Origin: Sva-07 sp035529175
GTDB taxonomy: Bacteria > Actinomycetota > Acidimicrobiia > Acidimicrobiales > Ilumatobacteraceae
NCBI GenBank assembly: GCA_035529175.1
Contig: DATKXG010000006.1
Span: 1-18,604 of the forward strand
Reading direction: 5' to 3'
Length of the DNA stretch: 18,604 bases
The notes beneath the pieces were generated by a model, which had not been told where the DNA came from, searched no databases, and saw only the letters and a list, made by a program, of their open reading frames with translations. Both the position numbers and the translations under genes were made by a program. Below are positions 7,405-14,971 of the stretch, one piece after another (position 1 is the stretch's first letter; every line of letters begins with the position of its first letter).

Positions 7405-7891
7405 GCACGCCCTTGGCCAGCGCGTCGTCGAGGTAGGCCTCGGCCTCCTCGGCCGACACCTTCAGCGCCGGCGAGATCTCGGAGATCAGGTTGACGCGAG
7501 CCCGCTCGTACATCGTGCGCTCGGCAGCCGACAACGACGCGTCGCGATTGCGAGCGGCGAGGTTCCGGACCACTTCGGCAACCTGGTACACGTCACCGCT
7601 CTTGAGCTTCTCCTGGTGGTTCTTGAAGCGACGGCTCCAGTTGGAGGGAACACGCGGATCCGGCTTGGCCAACACGGCCACCAGGTCCTCGAGCTCGTCG
7701 GCTGACACCGGCGGACGCACACCGACCTCGTCGGTGCTCGAGATCGGCACCTTCAACGTCATCTCGTTGATGACCGTCTTGAGGATCAGATAGTCCTGCT
7801 TCTCGCCGAAGAACTCCATCTTCTTGGTCCCTTGCACCACACATGCACCGTGCTGGGGGTAGATGACGGTTTCGCCCTTCTTGAACTTCAC
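7367..7891 (-). CDS. carD: CarD-family RNA polymerase-binding transcription regulator
   Basis: A 174-residue CarD/CdnL protein that binds the RNA polymerase beta subunit through its N-terminal Tudor-like domain and the upstream edge of the promoter bubble through its helical C-terminal domain, stabilising open complexes, notably at rRNA promoters. The N-terminal part (MKFKKGETVIYPQHGACVV) matches the family. Trp85 in SNWSRRFK falls where the conserved DNA-wedging Trp85 of mycobacterial CarD lies. The length is close to the mycobacterial 162 residues; the extra residues form a Lys-rich end (AKKKK). The start codon is GTG, with GCGAGG about 7 nt upstream. The gene lies 70 bp downstream of tRNA-Arg on the same strand, and its 3' end overlaps the convergent EEP gene by 38 bp. 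Confidence 0.95.
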   Translation of the reverse strand: MKFKKGETVIYPQHGACVVQGTKKMEFFGEKQDYLILKTVINEMTLKVPISSTDEVGVRPPVSADELEDLVAVLAKPDPRVPSNWSRRFKNHQEKLKSGDVYQVAEVVRNLAARNRDASLSAAERTMYERARVNLISEISPALKVSAEEAEAYLDDALAKGVLKAPPAEAKKKK

Positions 7892-7952
7892 GCAGAACCT
7901 CGCCTGGTCGGGGGTGGGGCCGCGAGAACTCGGGTCCGCGCAGCGGTCTCCC

Positions 7953-7958
7953 AGGCTA
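7953..7958 (-). promoter_or_regulatory. Candidate -10 element for carD
   Basis: TAGCCT on the minus strand starts just past the tRNA 3' end and would give a carD leader of roughly 55 nt. The matching -35 would lie inside the tRNA gene. This is a weak candidate; carD may instead be read through from the tRNA promoter or the rimO-pgsA-cinA unit. Confidence 0.2.
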
Positions 7959-7961
7959 CAG

Positions 7962-8035
7962 CGCCCCCGGCAGGATTCGAACCTGCGACCTTGTCATTAG
8001 AAGGGACTTGCTCTGTCCAGCTGAGCTACGGGGGC
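7962..8035 (-). tRNA. tRNA-Arg (anticodon TCT)
   Basis: A 74-nt cloverleaf on the minus strand. It has a 7-bp acceptor stem (GCCCCCG/CGGGGGC), a D arm GCTC...GAGC, the anticodon loop CTTCTAA with anticodon TCT reading AGA, and a T arm GCAGG-TTCGAAT-CCTGC. The discriminator base is G and CCA is not encoded. The anticodon stem is odd: only the three middle pairs (28-42, 29-41, 30-40) are Watson-Crick, while 27-43 is A-A and 31-39 is C-U. The gene starts 13 nt past the cinA stop and ends 70 nt before carD, all on one strand. Confidence 0.92.
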
Positions 8036-8048
8036 ATTCGTCGAAACG

Positions 8049-9302
8049 CTACCCGGCGGCGAGGTGTGAGCGCAGCAAGCCGAGCGACGTGATGACCGAG
8101 AACTGGCGCATCTGCTCGCGTTGGCCGGGCAGTAGGGCGTGGCGGACCTCGTCGAATCCGGGCCCGACCATGCCGACGTACAGCGTGCCGACGGGCTTAC
8201 CGTCCTGCTCGTCGGGGCCGGCCACACCGGTCAGCGACAACCCGACGTCGGCACCGAGACGCTCGCGCACGCCGTGCGCCATCTGGCGGGCGGCGGCCTC
8301 GCTCACCACCGGCCCCTCCCCCACGCCGAGCAGCGCCTGCTTGACCCCGGTGGAGTAGCTGACGATCGCGCCACGGAACACGTCGCTGGCTCCGGCAATG
8401 GCGGTCAGCCGGGCGCCGACGAGTCCGCCGGTGACCGACTCGGCGGTCGCCAACGTGAGCCCTCGCCGGCGGCACAGCTCCAGCACGACCGATTCCATCG
8501 TGTCGCTGTCGGTGCCGAACACCAGGTCGCCGAGTTCGGCGCGCACCACCTGCTCCCAATGATCGAGTTGAGCGGTGCACTCGTCGAGCGTCGGCGCCTT
8601 GTGCGTCAGGCGGACCTTGAGGCCCTCCCAGCCGCTCGCGAGGAACGCGAGCGTCGGCGTCTCGGGACCTTCGAGCTGTTCGATGACGTGGTCGAGTCGC
8701 TCGTTGAGCCCGCTCTCGCTCTCGCCCCAGGTTCGCAGCACTCGGCTCGCGATCACCGAGTCGTCGCCGCTGCGCCGGCGCAGGTCGGGCAGGATCGCCC
8801 GATGCACCATGTCGTACATCTCGTGCGGCACGCCGGGCACCGCGTACACGACCTTGTCGACGCCGTTGACCGTCACCGGGCAGATCAACCCCGGCGCCGT
8901 GCCGCGCGTCTGCGGGATGATCGTGGCCCCCACCGGTACCTGCGCCTGACGCAGGTTGTTTTCTGGCATCCGACGGCCGCGCGCCTCGAACATCGCGCGG
9001 ATCACCTCGGCGACCGCGTCGTCGGTGACGAGTTCGACACCCATCACCGCTGCGATCGCGTCACGGGTGAGGTCGTCGTGGGTGGGGCCCAGGCCGCCGC
9101 ACATGATCACCGCGTCAGCGGACTCGAGCAGCCACCTCAGCTGCGTCTCGATCCGCCCTACGTTGTCGCCGACCTTGACCTGCACCAGCGAGTCGATGCC
9201 GTTCGCCGCCAGTTCGCCGCCGATCCACGCCGAGTTCGAGTCGATGATCTGGCCGAGCAGCAGTTCGGTGCCGACGGCGAGGACGTCGCAGCGCAGCGTC
9301 AT
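8049..9302 (-). CDS. cinA: CinA-family protein (competence/damage-inducible; NMN deamidase C-terminal domain)
   Basis: A 417-residue two-domain CinA protein. The N-terminal molybdopterin-binding-like (COG1058) domain opens with VLAVGTELLLGQIIDSNS and contains CGGLGPTHDD (about 68-77). In characterised relatives it is an ADP-ribose/CoA-type pyrophosphatase. The C-terminal PncC domain, from about residue 275, has ATAESVTGG, FRGAIVSYSTGVK and SLTGVAGPD, matching the nicotinamide mononucleotide deamidases that salvage pyridine nucleotides. Length is standard. The ATG overlaps the pgsA TGA as ATGA, indicating translational coupling. In many actinobacteria and firmicutes cinA is followed by recA; here tRNA-Arg and carD follow instead. 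The link to competence is historical and not shown here. Confidence 0.93.
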   Translation of the reverse strand: MTLRCDVLAVGTELLLGQIIDSNSAWIGGELAANGIDSLVQVKVGDNVGRIETQLRWLLESADAVIMCGGLGPTHDDLTRDAIAAVMGVELVTDDAVAEVIRAMFEARGRRMPENNLRQAQVPVGATIIPQTRGTAPGLICPVTVNGVDKVVYAVPGVPHEMYDMVHRAILPDLRRRSGDDSVIASRVLRTWGESESGLNERLDHVIEQLEGPETPTLAFLASGWEGLKVRLTHKAPTLDECTAQLDHWEQVVRAELGDLVFGTDSDTMESVVLELCRRRGLTLATAESVTGGLVGARLTAIAGASDVFRGAIVSYSTGVKQALLGVGEGPVVSEAAARQMAHGVRERLGADVGLSLTGVAGPDEQDGKPVGTLYVGMVGPGFDEVRHALLPGQREQMRQFSVITSLGLLRSHLAAG

Positions 9303-9892
9303 TCGGCGTTCGCTGCTCGACCGACGGAGTCGACGACGGCGTCCGAGGCGACCGCCTCGAGCCGGCGGGCGCGCAACAGGTACTGGGCGCCGCTCACCAA
9401 CGCGAGCGCCACCGCCAACCACAGGAACGCCAACCACAACCATGTCGCATCGACCGCGGTCAGGGGAAGCAAGGCGAACGCCACCGCCCCTTGCTGGCAG
9501 ACGGTCTTGTACTTGGCGAGCCTGATCGCCGGAACGCTGATCCCCTTGCCGCCGACGAGCACGCGGTACACGCTGATGATCACCTCGCGGGCAGTGATGA
9601 TCACGACCGGCACCACGGAGAAGACGCCGGTGCTCACCAGGGTGAACATCGCCCCGAGGATCAGCACCTTGTCGGCGAGCGGGTCGAGGAATGCTCCGGC
9701 CGACGTGGTGCCCTGGCGTCGGGCGAGGTAGCCGTCGAGGAAGTCGGTCGAGCTGAACGCCATCCACATCGCGAACGAGATCCACGATCCGAACTCGTCG
9801 TTGGGAATCACCCAGAACATCAGCGGCGACAGCAGCAACCGGCCGACGGTGATCGCGTTCGCCCAGGTCGCCAGCTTGTCGGGCTCGACCAT
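9299..9892 (-). CDS. pgsA: CDP-diacylglycerol--glycerol-3-phosphate 3-phosphatidyltransferase
   Basis: A 197-residue integral membrane CDP-alcohol phosphatidyltransferase. It joins CDP-diacylglycerol to glycerol-3-phosphate in the committed step of phosphatidylglycerol (and cardiolipin) synthesis. The family signature is visible: Asp50, Asp53-Gly54, Ala57-Arg58, Gly66, Asp70 and Asp74 in DFLDGYLARR...GAFLDPLADK. The Arg-to-Gly spacing is 7 rather than the usual 8. Several hydrophobic segments flank it (about 12-30, 36-48, 76-98, 130-165). The start ATG shares one base with the rimO stop (TGATG), and the pgsA stop overlaps the cinA ATG by 4 nt, so the three are coupled. Substrate could be another alcohol (e.g. 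inositol phosphate), but the sequence and position favour PgsA. Confidence 0.9.
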   Translation of the reverse strand: MVEPDKLATWANAITVGRLLLSPLMFWVIPNDEFGSWISFAMWMAFSSTDFLDGYLARRQGTTSAGAFLDPLADKVLILGAMFTLVSTGVFSVVPVVIITAREVIISVYRVLVGGKGISVPAIRLAKYKTVCQQGAVAFALLPLTAVDATWLWLAFLWLAVALALVSGAQYLLRARRLEAVASDAVVDSVGRAANAE

Positions 9893-11220
9893 CAGATCGT
9901 CTCCAGCGCCTCGACGCTCACACCGGCTGCAACGAGATCGGGGCCGAGCGCATCGACGATCTCGACCTCGACGATCTCCCCGGGCGTGAGGTCCTGGTCG
10001 AGGTGGATGACGCCGTCGATCTCCGGCGCCTCACGGTGACTGCGACCGACGCCGGGAGTGTCGACGAGCACGCTGATGCTGTGCCCGATCAGCGCGTCGC
10101 GCCGGGTCGCGGTGATGTCGTCCTGCAGCTCGCGAAGCTCGGCGAGCCGCTCGCTCATCAGGCCCGGGTCGACCGCTCCGTCGAGGTCGGCGGCATACGT
10201 CCCGTCCTCGCGGCTGTAGGAGAAGAACCCGCACCAGTCGAGCTGCGCCTCCTCCACGAAGTGGAGCAGCTGGTCGTGGTCGGCTTCGGTCTCACCCGGA
10301 TAACCGACGATGAAGTTGCTCCGGAACGCGGCGTCCGGCTCGCGCTCGCGGATGTCCGCGATGCGGTCGAGGAAGCGTTGCCCGTCGCCCCAGCGCCGCA
10401 TCCGGCGCAGCAGCGGCTTGCTCACGTGCTGCAGCGAGAGATCGAAGTAGGGCACGCCAGAGTCGCAGATCGCGTCGATCAGGCCGTCGGTCAGGTCACT
10501 CGGGTACAGATACAGCAGGCGCACGCGATCGACGGCACCGGCGACGGCGTTCACCAGCGGCACGATCGAGCCGGCGCCGAGCTCGTCGGGGCGATCCTTG
10601 CCGTACGAGGCGAGGTCCTGCGCGACGAGCACGATCTCGCGCGCTTCGAGCTGCTCGACCTCGGTGAGGATCGACGCCACGTCGCGGCTGCGCTGCGGGC
10701 CCCGGAAACTCGGGATCGCGCAGAACCCGCACGAGCGGTCGCAGCCCTCGGCGATCTTCACGTACGCCCACGGGACCGCCGACTTCGGGCGCGGCAGGTT
10801 GAGCAGATCGAACTCGGGCAGTGGCGTCGATGACACGGGGATCAGCTTGCGCTGCGGTCCGTTCGGCACCTCGGTGCCGTCGCGCTCCTCGGGCACCACG
10901 TTGAACGCCTGGCCGAAGCCAGCGACCTGGTCGACCTCCGGGAGCTCGGCCGCCAACTCGTCGCCGTAGCGCTCGGCCATGCAGCCGGTGACCACCAGCC
11001 GGGAGCCATCTCGTCGCTGTTCGTCGAGCGCCAGGATCGTATCGATCGACTCGCGGCGGGCCTCGTCGATGAACGCGCAGGTGTTCACCACGACGAGGTC
11101 GGCGAGCGCCGCGTCGTCGGTCGCTTCCATGCCGTCCGCGAGCAGCGCGCCGACCAGCTTGTCGGAGTCGACGTCGTTCTTCGGGCAGCCGAGCGTCTCG
11201 ATGTAGAACCGCTGGGACAC
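9892..11220 (-). CDS. rimO: Ribosomal protein S12 methylthiotransferase RimO
   Basis: A 442-residue radical-SAM methylthiotransferase that adds a methylthio group to an aspartate of ribosomal protein S12. The N-terminal UPF0004 domain carries the auxiliary-cluster cysteines Cys12 (LGCPKN), Cys48 (VNTCAF) and Cys80 (VTGCMA). The radical-SAM motif CDRSCGFC supplies Cys160, Cys164 and Cys167. A TRAM domain closes the protein (about 375-440, VDTPGVGRSHREAPEIDG). LGCPKN and CAIPSFRG fit RimO rather than MiaB. The start is GTG at 11220 with no Shine-Dalgarno; TAGCGT stands 8 nt upstream, suggesting a leaderless transcript. Its stop overlaps the pgsA start by 1 nt. Confidence 0.95.
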   Translation of the reverse strand: MSQRFYIETLGCPKNDVDSDKLVGALLADGMEATDDAALADLVVVNTCAFIDEARRESIDTILALDEQRRDGSRLVVTGCMAERYGDELAAELPEVDQVAGFGQAFNVVPEERDGTEVPNGPQRKLIPVSSTPLPEFDLLNLPRPKSAVPWAYVKIAEGCDRSCGFCAIPSFRGPQRSRDVASILTEVEQLEAREIVLVAQDLASYGKDRPDELGAGSIVPLVNAVAGAVDRVRLLYLYPSDLTDGLIDAICDSGVPYFDLSLQHVSKPLLRRMRRWGDGQRFLDRIADIREREPDAAFRSNFIVGYPGETEADHDQLLHFVEEAQLDWCGFFSYSREDGTYAADLDGAVDPGLMSERLAELRELQDDITATRRDALIGHSISVLVDTPGVGRSHREAPEIDGVIHLDQDLTPGEIVEVEIVDALGPDLVAAGVSVEALETI

Positions 11221-11228
11221 GGCCGACC

Positions 11229-11234
11229 ACGCTA
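11229..11234 (-). promoter_or_regulatory. Candidate -10 of a leaderless rimO-pgsA-cinA transcript
   Basis: On the minus strand TAGCGT ends 8 nt before the rimO GTG, the same spacing as the TAACCT before the FKBP gene, and no ribosome site is present. No good -35 could be assigned. Confidence 0.3.
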
Positions 11235-11256
11235 CCCGAGGGGCCCGCCACCCAGG

Positions 11257-11312
11257 CCGATCCCTGTCCGTCCGCGCCGCTCGCTCTACTTCTGTGTCAG
11301 AAGCGGGATCGG
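11257..11312 (-). terminator. Nested inverted repeats downstream of the SMP-30-like gene
   Basis: Perfect 8-bp outer arms CCGATCCC (11257-11264) and GGGATCGG (11305-11312) enclose an inner perfect hairpin, CTTCTG (11289-11294) and CAGAAG (11298-11303), with a 3-nt loop. It begins 14 bp past the SMP-30-like stop. No U-tract follows, so the terminator role is tentative; it could equally be a structured region upstream of rimO. Confidence 0.35.
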
Positions 11313-11325
11313 AGATCGCCCTCCA

Positions 11326-12276
11326 TCATTGATGGGCGAGGCGAAGGCCCGGCCGGGGCCAACGGAACGACACCAGCCGCCCGGAACTCGAGCAGGTGAC
11401 GTACGCCGTGCGGAGGTCGTCGCCGCCGAAGCAGATGTTCGTGGTGATCGGGTCGCCGGTCTCGTAGAACTCGACCTCGGTGCCGTCGGGCGAGATCGCC
11501 GTGATGCCGCCGTTGATGATCGTCGCCACACAGATCCAACCCTCGGCATCGACGGCGAGCGAATCGAGCAGCTGGTAGCCGGGAAAGCCGTAGAGCACGG
11601 CGGACAGCTCGAGCGGGGCCGGAGCCAACACCTCGCCGGGCTGGGTGATCGTGCGCTGATGCACCCGGCCGTTGTAGGTCTCAGCCCAGTACAGCGTGTC
11701 GGTGTCGGGTGACAAGCCGATGCCGTTGGGCGAATCGGTCGGATACACGACCTCGGAGATACCGCTGCCGTCGACGTGGCCGTAGTAGATACCCGATAGA
11801 TCGGCCCGGCGTGCCGCTGTGTCACGAATGCCGTGGTCGGTGAACCAGAACCCGCCGTGGCCGTCCATCACGAGGTCGTTCGGGCCACGCAATGAGATGC
11901 CGTCGCACTCGGTGTACAGGTCGGTGACGGTGCCGTCGTGGACGTCGACGCGCTGGATGCTCCCACCGACGTACCGGTCCGGGTCGAACGGGCCGGGGAA
12001 CAGCATCCCACCGAGGTCGACCGGGGTGAACTCCCCACCGTTGTTGCAGATGTAGATGGCGCCGTCGGGCCCGACCGCGGCGCCGTTCGGGCCGCCGGGG
12101 ATCTCGGCGATCGTGTCGGTCGAACCATCAGGATGGACTCGGGTCAGGCGGGGGCCGAACATCTCGACCACGACCACCGAACCGTCCGGCATCGCGATCG
12201 GCCCCTCGGGAAACCGCAGCCCGTGCGCGATCTCGGTCAACTCGGGGGTGAACTCACGGACGACCGGTGCGGGCAT
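11326..12276 (-). CDS. SMP-30/gluconolactonase/LRE-like hydrolase
   Basis: A 316-residue six-bladed beta-propeller of the SMP-30/gluconolactonase family, which hydrolyses sugar lactones or related esters with a bound divalent metal. Likely metal ligands by family pattern are Glu24 (RFPEGP), Asn133 (GPNDLVMD), Asn184 (DSPNGIGLS) and Asp191. Repeated blade motifs such as VVVEMFGPRLTRV and LVMDGHGGFWFTD are visible. No signal peptide is seen. The ATG at 12276 is preceded by GGGACG. It lies 45 bp after the ftsK stop and ends 105 bp before rimO, on the same strand. It is the one gene in this core block with no obvious tie to its neighbours, so it looks like a lineage-specific insertion. The substrate is unknown. 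Confidence 0.87.
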   Translation of the reverse strand: MPAPVVREFTPELTEIAHGLRFPEGPIAMPDGSVVVVEMFGPRLTRVHPDGSTDTIAEIPGGPNGAAVGPDGAIYICNNGGEFTPVDLGGMLFPGPFDPDRYVGGSIQRVDVHDGTVTDLYTECDGISLRGPNDLVMDGHGGFWFTDHGIRDTAARRADLSGIYYGHVDGSGISEVVYPTDSPNGIGLSPDTDTLYWAETYNGRVHQRTITQPGEVLAPAPLELSAVLYGFPGYQLLDSLAVDAEGWICVATIINGGITAISPDGTEVEFYETGDPITTNICFGGDDLRTAYVTCSSSGRLVSFRWPRPGLRLAHQ

Positions 12277-12321
12277 CGTCCCATGATGCCACCGGTGACC
12301 GCCCGGGTCAGACTTGGCGTG

Positions 12322-14910
12322 TCAGACCTGGCCGTTCTGCTGGAGCAGCTCGAACTCCTCGACGGTCATCAGGACGGCCCTGGCCTTCGAGCCCTCGCTC
12401 GGGCCGACGACGCCGCGTTGTTCGAGCAGATCCATGATCCGCCCGGCGCGGGCGAACCCGACCTTGAGCTTGCGCTGCAACATCGAGGTCGACCCGAGCT
12501 GGCTGCGCACGACGAGTTCCATCGCCTGACGCATCATGGCGGTGTCCTCGTCGTCGTCGCCGGCCGAGAAGGCGTTCGCGTCCGAGGTGACGTCGAGGTC
12601 GAGCGACGCCATCGATCCCGCCGCACCGGACGGCGACCCGCCACCCTGGCCACCACGCGGCGCCACGAGCGATGGTTGGCCGGAGCGTCCGTCGGCATCG
12701 TCGCCCCCGTCGCCACCCGACTCGACGTCGTCGGAGTAGATCGGCTCGGGCGACTGCGCCCGCCAGTGGGCGACCACCTGGCGGACCTCGTCCTCGCTGA
12801 CGAACGACCCCTGGATGCGGTTCGCCACCGACGAGTTGCCCGGCAGCAGCAGCATGTCGCCCTTGCCGACGAGCTTCTCGGCGCCCGGCTGGTCGAGGAT
12901 CACCCGGCTGTCGGTGAGGCTCGACACGGCGAACGCCATGCGGGCGGGGATGTTGGCCTTGATCACTCCGGTGATCACGTTCACCGACGGTCGCTGCGTG
13001 GCGACGATCAGGTGGATGCCGACGGCGCGGGCCTTCTGGGCGATGCGGGTGATCGACTCCTCGACGTCGCGGGCTGCCACCATCATCAGGTCGTTGAGCT
13101 CGTCGACGACGACGACGATGTACGGCATGTGCTCGTACTCGAGCTCGGTGCCGAGCGGTGGCTGGATCTGCCCCTTGGCGAACGCCTTGTTGTAGCCGGT
13201 GATGTCGCGGTAGCCGAGTTCGGACAGCACGTCGTAGCGACGCTCCATCTCCTTGACCGCCCAGCCGAGGGCGTTGGCCGCCTTCTTCGGGTTGGTGACC
13301 GGCTGCGTGAGCAGGTGCGGCAGGCGTGCGTACTGCCCCATCTCGACCTGCTTCGGGTCGATCAGGATGAGGCGCACGTCGTCGGGGGTCGTGCGCATGA
13401 GCAGCGAGGTGATGATGCAGTTGATGCTGCTCGACTTGCCGGCACCGGTCGCACCGGCGATCAGCATGTGCGGGGTGGCGGCGAGGTCGAGGAAGACCGC
13501 CTTGCCGGCGATGTCCTTGCCGATCGCGACGTCGAGCGGGTTGTTCGCCCTGGAGGCCTCGGGAGACGTGAGCAGGTCGCCGAGCGCCACGAGCTGGCGC
13601 TGGTGGTTCGGCACCTCGACGCCGATCGCCGAGCGGCCGGGGATCGGCGCGAGGATGCGCACGTCGACCGCCGCCATCGCGTAGGCGATGTCCTTCTGCA
13701 GGCTGGTGACCCGGGCGACCTTGACGCCGGGACCGAGTTCGAGTTCGTAACGGGTGACCGTGGGGCCGACCGTCATGCCGAGGAGTGTGGTCTCGACACC
13801 GTGCGATGCGAGCGACTCGTGCAGCATCTGGCCGCGCGTCTCGACGGCCTTGCGATCGATCGTCTGCTCGCCCGGCCGGTCGAGGAACGTCATCGGGGGC
13901 AGCACCCACCCGCCCACCTGGGCACCGTCGCCGACGACCGCAGCGGACGGCTGGCTGCCGGTGTCGGACTTGGGCTTGCGAGTTCGGCGTGGCTTCGGCG
14001 CAGGCAGCTCACCGCCGCCGAGCTCGTCGCCTTCGGCAGCGAAGTCGTACAGCCCGGGCGACAGCGAGGACGCCTCACCGGCGATCGACGGATCGGCGGA
14101 CGAGCCGGACCGGGCCGCGGCGTCGGCCTCGCGGTCGCTGCTCAGTGTCGAGATGTTGCTGATGCCGGACTTTGCGGCCCGTCCGAGCGGTCCGCCGACC
14201 GCTGCGAGGAACCCGCCGGTGTGCTGTGCGAACGTCCTGACGGAGATCCGCGTGACCAGCAACGCGCCTCCGGCAAAGGCGACGACGAGAAGGACGGCGG
14301 CACCCGCCGTCGCCAGCAACGCCTCCAAGGGGATTCCGACGAGCGCGCCGACCCAGCCGCCGGCCTCGTCGATCCCATCGGCCGCATCGGCGAACTCGGT
14401 CGCGCCGCGGGCGACCTGGAGCAGGCCGAGCACCGCCAGCGACATCATCGCCCAGCCGATCACCAGCTTGAACGGGCTGGCGGATCGGCCCTTTCGAACG
14501 AACGACACGCCGACGGCGACGAGCACGACCGGCACGGCGTAGCGGCCGAGGCCGAACAACCACCCGGCGATCGTCTCGATGCCACGACCGAGCGGGCCGG
14601 CGAGGTTCAGGTACACGGCCAGACCGAGCAGGATCGCGAGCCCGATCAGTCCGAGCCCGACGAACTCGTGCTCGCGGCCACCGACCGCATCACGAAGCTC
14701 TGCGGTGGCCTGATCGCGCCGCGAGGTCGAACCCTCCGGTGGCGTCATGTCGCGGACGTTCCCGGCGGCCTTCGACGAACCCTTCGCCGTCGAACTCTTG
14801 CCGGCCGAGCCCCTGGTCGAGCTACTCGCAGGCGCCGTCGAACCCTTCTTGGCAGTCGACTTCTTGGCGGTCGACGACGGCTTCTTCTTGGAGGCACCCC
14901 ACGTGGACAT
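12322..14910 (-). CDS. ftsK: DNA translocase FtsK/SpoIIIE
   Basis: An 862-residue septum-anchored ATPase that pumps chromosome ends through the closing septum and supports dimer resolution. After a Ser/Ala/Lys-rich tail (1-50) come about four membrane segments (about 83-101, 112-138, 147-166, 186-219). A linker follows, then the motor: Walker A GATGAGKS at 486-493 and Walker B VVVVDELNDLMM at 599-610 (many homologues have DELADLMM). A Gly/Asp-rich linker leads to the C-terminal gamma winged-helix domain (about 785-850, STSMLQRKLKVGFARAGRIMDLLEQ in pieces), which reads KOPS/FRS-type polarity sites. The ATG at 14910 is used; a GTG 12 nt upstream (14922) is also possible and neither has a strong ribosome site. 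A GAAC-N4-GTTC site lies upstream, so SOS control is possible. Confidence 0.94.
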   Translation of the reverse strand: MSTWGASKKKPSSTAKKSTAKKGSTAPASSSTRGSAGKSSTAKGSSKAAGNVRDMTPPEGSTSRRDQATAELRDAVGGREHEFVGLGLIGLAILLGLAVYLNLAGPLGRGIETIAGWLFGLGRYAVPVVLVAVGVSFVRKGRSASPFKLVIGWAMMSLAVLGLLQVARGATEFADAADGIDEAGGWVGALVGIPLEALLATAGAAVLLVVAFAGGALLVTRISVRTFAQHTGGFLAAVGGPLGRAAKSGISNISTLSSDREADAAARSGSSADPSIAGEASSLSPGLYDFAAEGDELGGGELPAPKPRRTRKPKSDTGSQPSAAVVGDGAQVGGWVLPPMTFLDRPGEQTIDRKAVETRGQMLHESLASHGVETTLLGMTVGPTVTRYELELGPGVKVARVTSLQKDIAYAMAAVDVRILAPIPGRSAIGVEVPNHQRQLVALGDLLTSPEASRANNPLDVAIGKDIAGKAVFLDLAATPHMLIAGATGAGKSSSINCIITSLLMRTTPDDVRLILIDPKQVEMGQYARLPHLLTQPVTNPKKAANALGWAVKEMERRYDVLSELGYRDITGYNKAFAKGQIQPPLGTELEYEHMPYIVVVVDELNDLMMVAARDVEESITRIAQKARAVGIHLIVATQRPSVNVITGVIKANIPARMAFAVSSLTDSRVILDQPGAEKLVGKGDMLLLPGNSSVANRIQGSFVSEDEVRQVVAHWRAQSPEPIYSDDVESGGDGGDDADGRSGQPSLVAPRGGQGGGSPSGAAGSMASLDLDVTSDANAFSAGDDDEDTAMMRQAMELVVRSQLGSTSMLQRKLKVGFARAGRIMDLLEQRGVVGPSEGSKARAVLMTVEEFELLQQNGQV

Positions 14911-14959
14911 GACGTCGTACACGGTACCAACCCGCCGTCACCCCCGCCTGTGACCCTGC

Positions 14960-14971
14960 GAACGCCCGTTC
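14960..14971. promoter_or_regulatory. Candidate LexA/SOS box upstream of ftsK
   Basis: GAAC-GCCC-GTTC is a perfect match to the actinobacterial SOS-box core GAAC-N4-GTTC, preceded by C as in the wider consensus CGAAC. It lies 49 bp upstream of the ftsK ATG (37 bp from the alternative GTG) and overlaps the left arm of the long hairpin next to it. A box of this core is expected roughly once per 65 kb by chance, so finding it here is suggestive, not proof. Confidence 0.5.

Noticed and set aside
12290..12297. CACCGGTG palindrome upstream of the SMP-30-like gene
   Set aside because: Only 8 bp and common in GC-rich DNA; the flanks do not extend the symmetry.
12307..12332. Short direct repeat GTCAGAC(T/C)TGGC around the ftsK stop
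   Set aside because: Two 12-bp copies 14 bp apart with one mismatch look like a small local duplication with no clear role.
14911..14922. GTG at 14922 as the ftsK start
   Set aside because: It adds only four residues and has no better ribosome site; kept as an alternative, not as the call.
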